Below are positions 63,701 to 64,000 of a DNA stretch of 64,000 nucleotides, in pieces. Each line of letters begins with the position of its first letter. The stretch's first letter is position 1. The notes beneath the pieces were generated by a model that was given only the letters and a program-made list of their open reading frames with translations, was not told the origin of the DNA and did not search any database. This stretch comes from Ilyomonas sp965247435 (GTDB lineage Bacteria; Bacteroidota; Bacteroidia; Chitinophagales; Chitinophagaceae): the NCBI GenBank assembly GCA_965247435.1, contig OZ252019.1, forward strand, positions 310,001 through 374,000. Direction: 5' to 3'. A program made the position numbers and the translations under genes.

Positions 63701-64000
63701 TTATTTAATTTTAAATCTTGGATCAAAACTCATTCTCCTCTTATCGGCTACCTTGATTGCCTTTGCATCTGTATGATTTGGATTGATCAGGTAGTTAAAT
63801 TCTTGTGGTACAATACTGCTCGGTACTTTTAAAACGGCAGCTTCGTTTTCATTTACAAAGTCGTCCCCAATGGTTTGTGTGGTTATGGTTGGAGGTTTAG
63901 CATTCCAATCGTCCGGTAAGTCCTCTAATGCTACTTCCAGTATCGTAATCGTATCCGGAATTTCTATTTCCACATAAAACCTGTCTGCAGGTAAATCTTC
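63701..64000 (-). CDS. RES-family NAD+-degrading toxin-like protein, C-terminal part
   Basis: The frame is open to the right edge (63971-63973 is a GTG but EDLPADRFYV precedes it in frame), so the start lies outside. VEIEIPDTITILEVALEDLP, DDWNAKPPTITTQTIGDDFV, AVLKVPSSIVPQEFNYLINP and KAIKVADKRRMSFDPRF match the C-terminal half of RES-domain proteins, with the conserved serine in VPSSIV. RES toxins phosphorolyse or hydrolyse NAD+ and usually follow a Xre/DUF2384 antitoxin gene, which would be beyond the edge. It partly overlaps the frame of the rpoD fragment. Confidence 0.8.
   Translation of the reverse strand, partial: EDLPADRFYVEIEIPDTITILEVALEDLPDDWNAKPPTITTQTIGDDFVNENEAAVLKVPSSIVPQEFNYLINPNHTDAKAIKVADKRRMSFDPRFKIK

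Noticed and set aside
1..64000. CRISPR array, rRNA operon or prophage
   Set aside because: No regularly spaced direct repeats, no rRNA sequence and no phage structural or integrase genes were seen in the window.

Overview
The window reads as chromosome of a member of the Bacteroidota, most likely family Chitinophagaceae. Supporting signs are several secreted proteins with C-terminal type IX secretion (T9SS) sorting domains, a bacillithiol gene (bshC), Bacteroidota-restricted families (DUF4251, DUF4421, DUF3347, DUF2490 remnant), promoters with the Bacteroidota -7 element TAnnTTTG, and almost no Shine-Dalgarno sites. Family-level placement is inference from protein style, not from a search.

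Layout. 0-8.3 kb: end of a GH18 chitinase, small accessory enzymes, a 0.8 kb stretch of decayed genes, a beta-propeller lipoprotein and an aspartyl-protease-like gene with an internal stop. 8.4-15.5 kb: housekeeping genes rimO, bshC, purE, hutH, a ClC chloride channel and tRNA-Gln(CUG). 15.6-22.4 kb: an ECF sigma factor with a membrane/beta-barrel partner, then a cluster of a GCS2-type carboxylate-amine ligase, a Uma2 protein and an ATP-grasp ligase, divergent from an alpha/beta-hydrolase, and rimM. 22.9-32.7 kb: carbonic anhydrase with a SulP transporter, galE, an OmpA-like lipoprotein, purK, rpmE2 (L31 type B) and serA. 32.8-37.4 kb: secreted glycosidase-like, esterase and T9SS proteins. 37.4-40.7 kb: an AT-rich accessory island with a decayed REP-associated transposase (RAYT) flanked by paired hairpin repeats. 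40.7-46.2 kb: fusA followed by an IS1182-type element that has a second, IS5-type element inserted inside it. 46.3-53.6 kb: envelope and secreted hydrolases (class II phosphodiesterase, sialate O-acetylesterase-like, GH13). 53.7-58.6 kb: small genes mixed with three broken genes. 58.8-64 kb: a T9SS sulfatase, a delta-60-repeat T9SS protein, a 3' fragment of rpoD, and a RES-domain protein running off the right edge.

The most notable structure is a set of seven short hairpins, all with a four-base loop TCCN, spread over 35 kb. Two flank the RAYT gene; one solitary copy shares their sequence; four others differ in sequence but keep the same loop. The second notable item is the amidoligase-type cluster at 18-21.8 kb, whose product cannot be read from the sequence. 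The number of broken genes (about nine) indicates ongoing gene decay in accessory segments between intact housekeeping genes.
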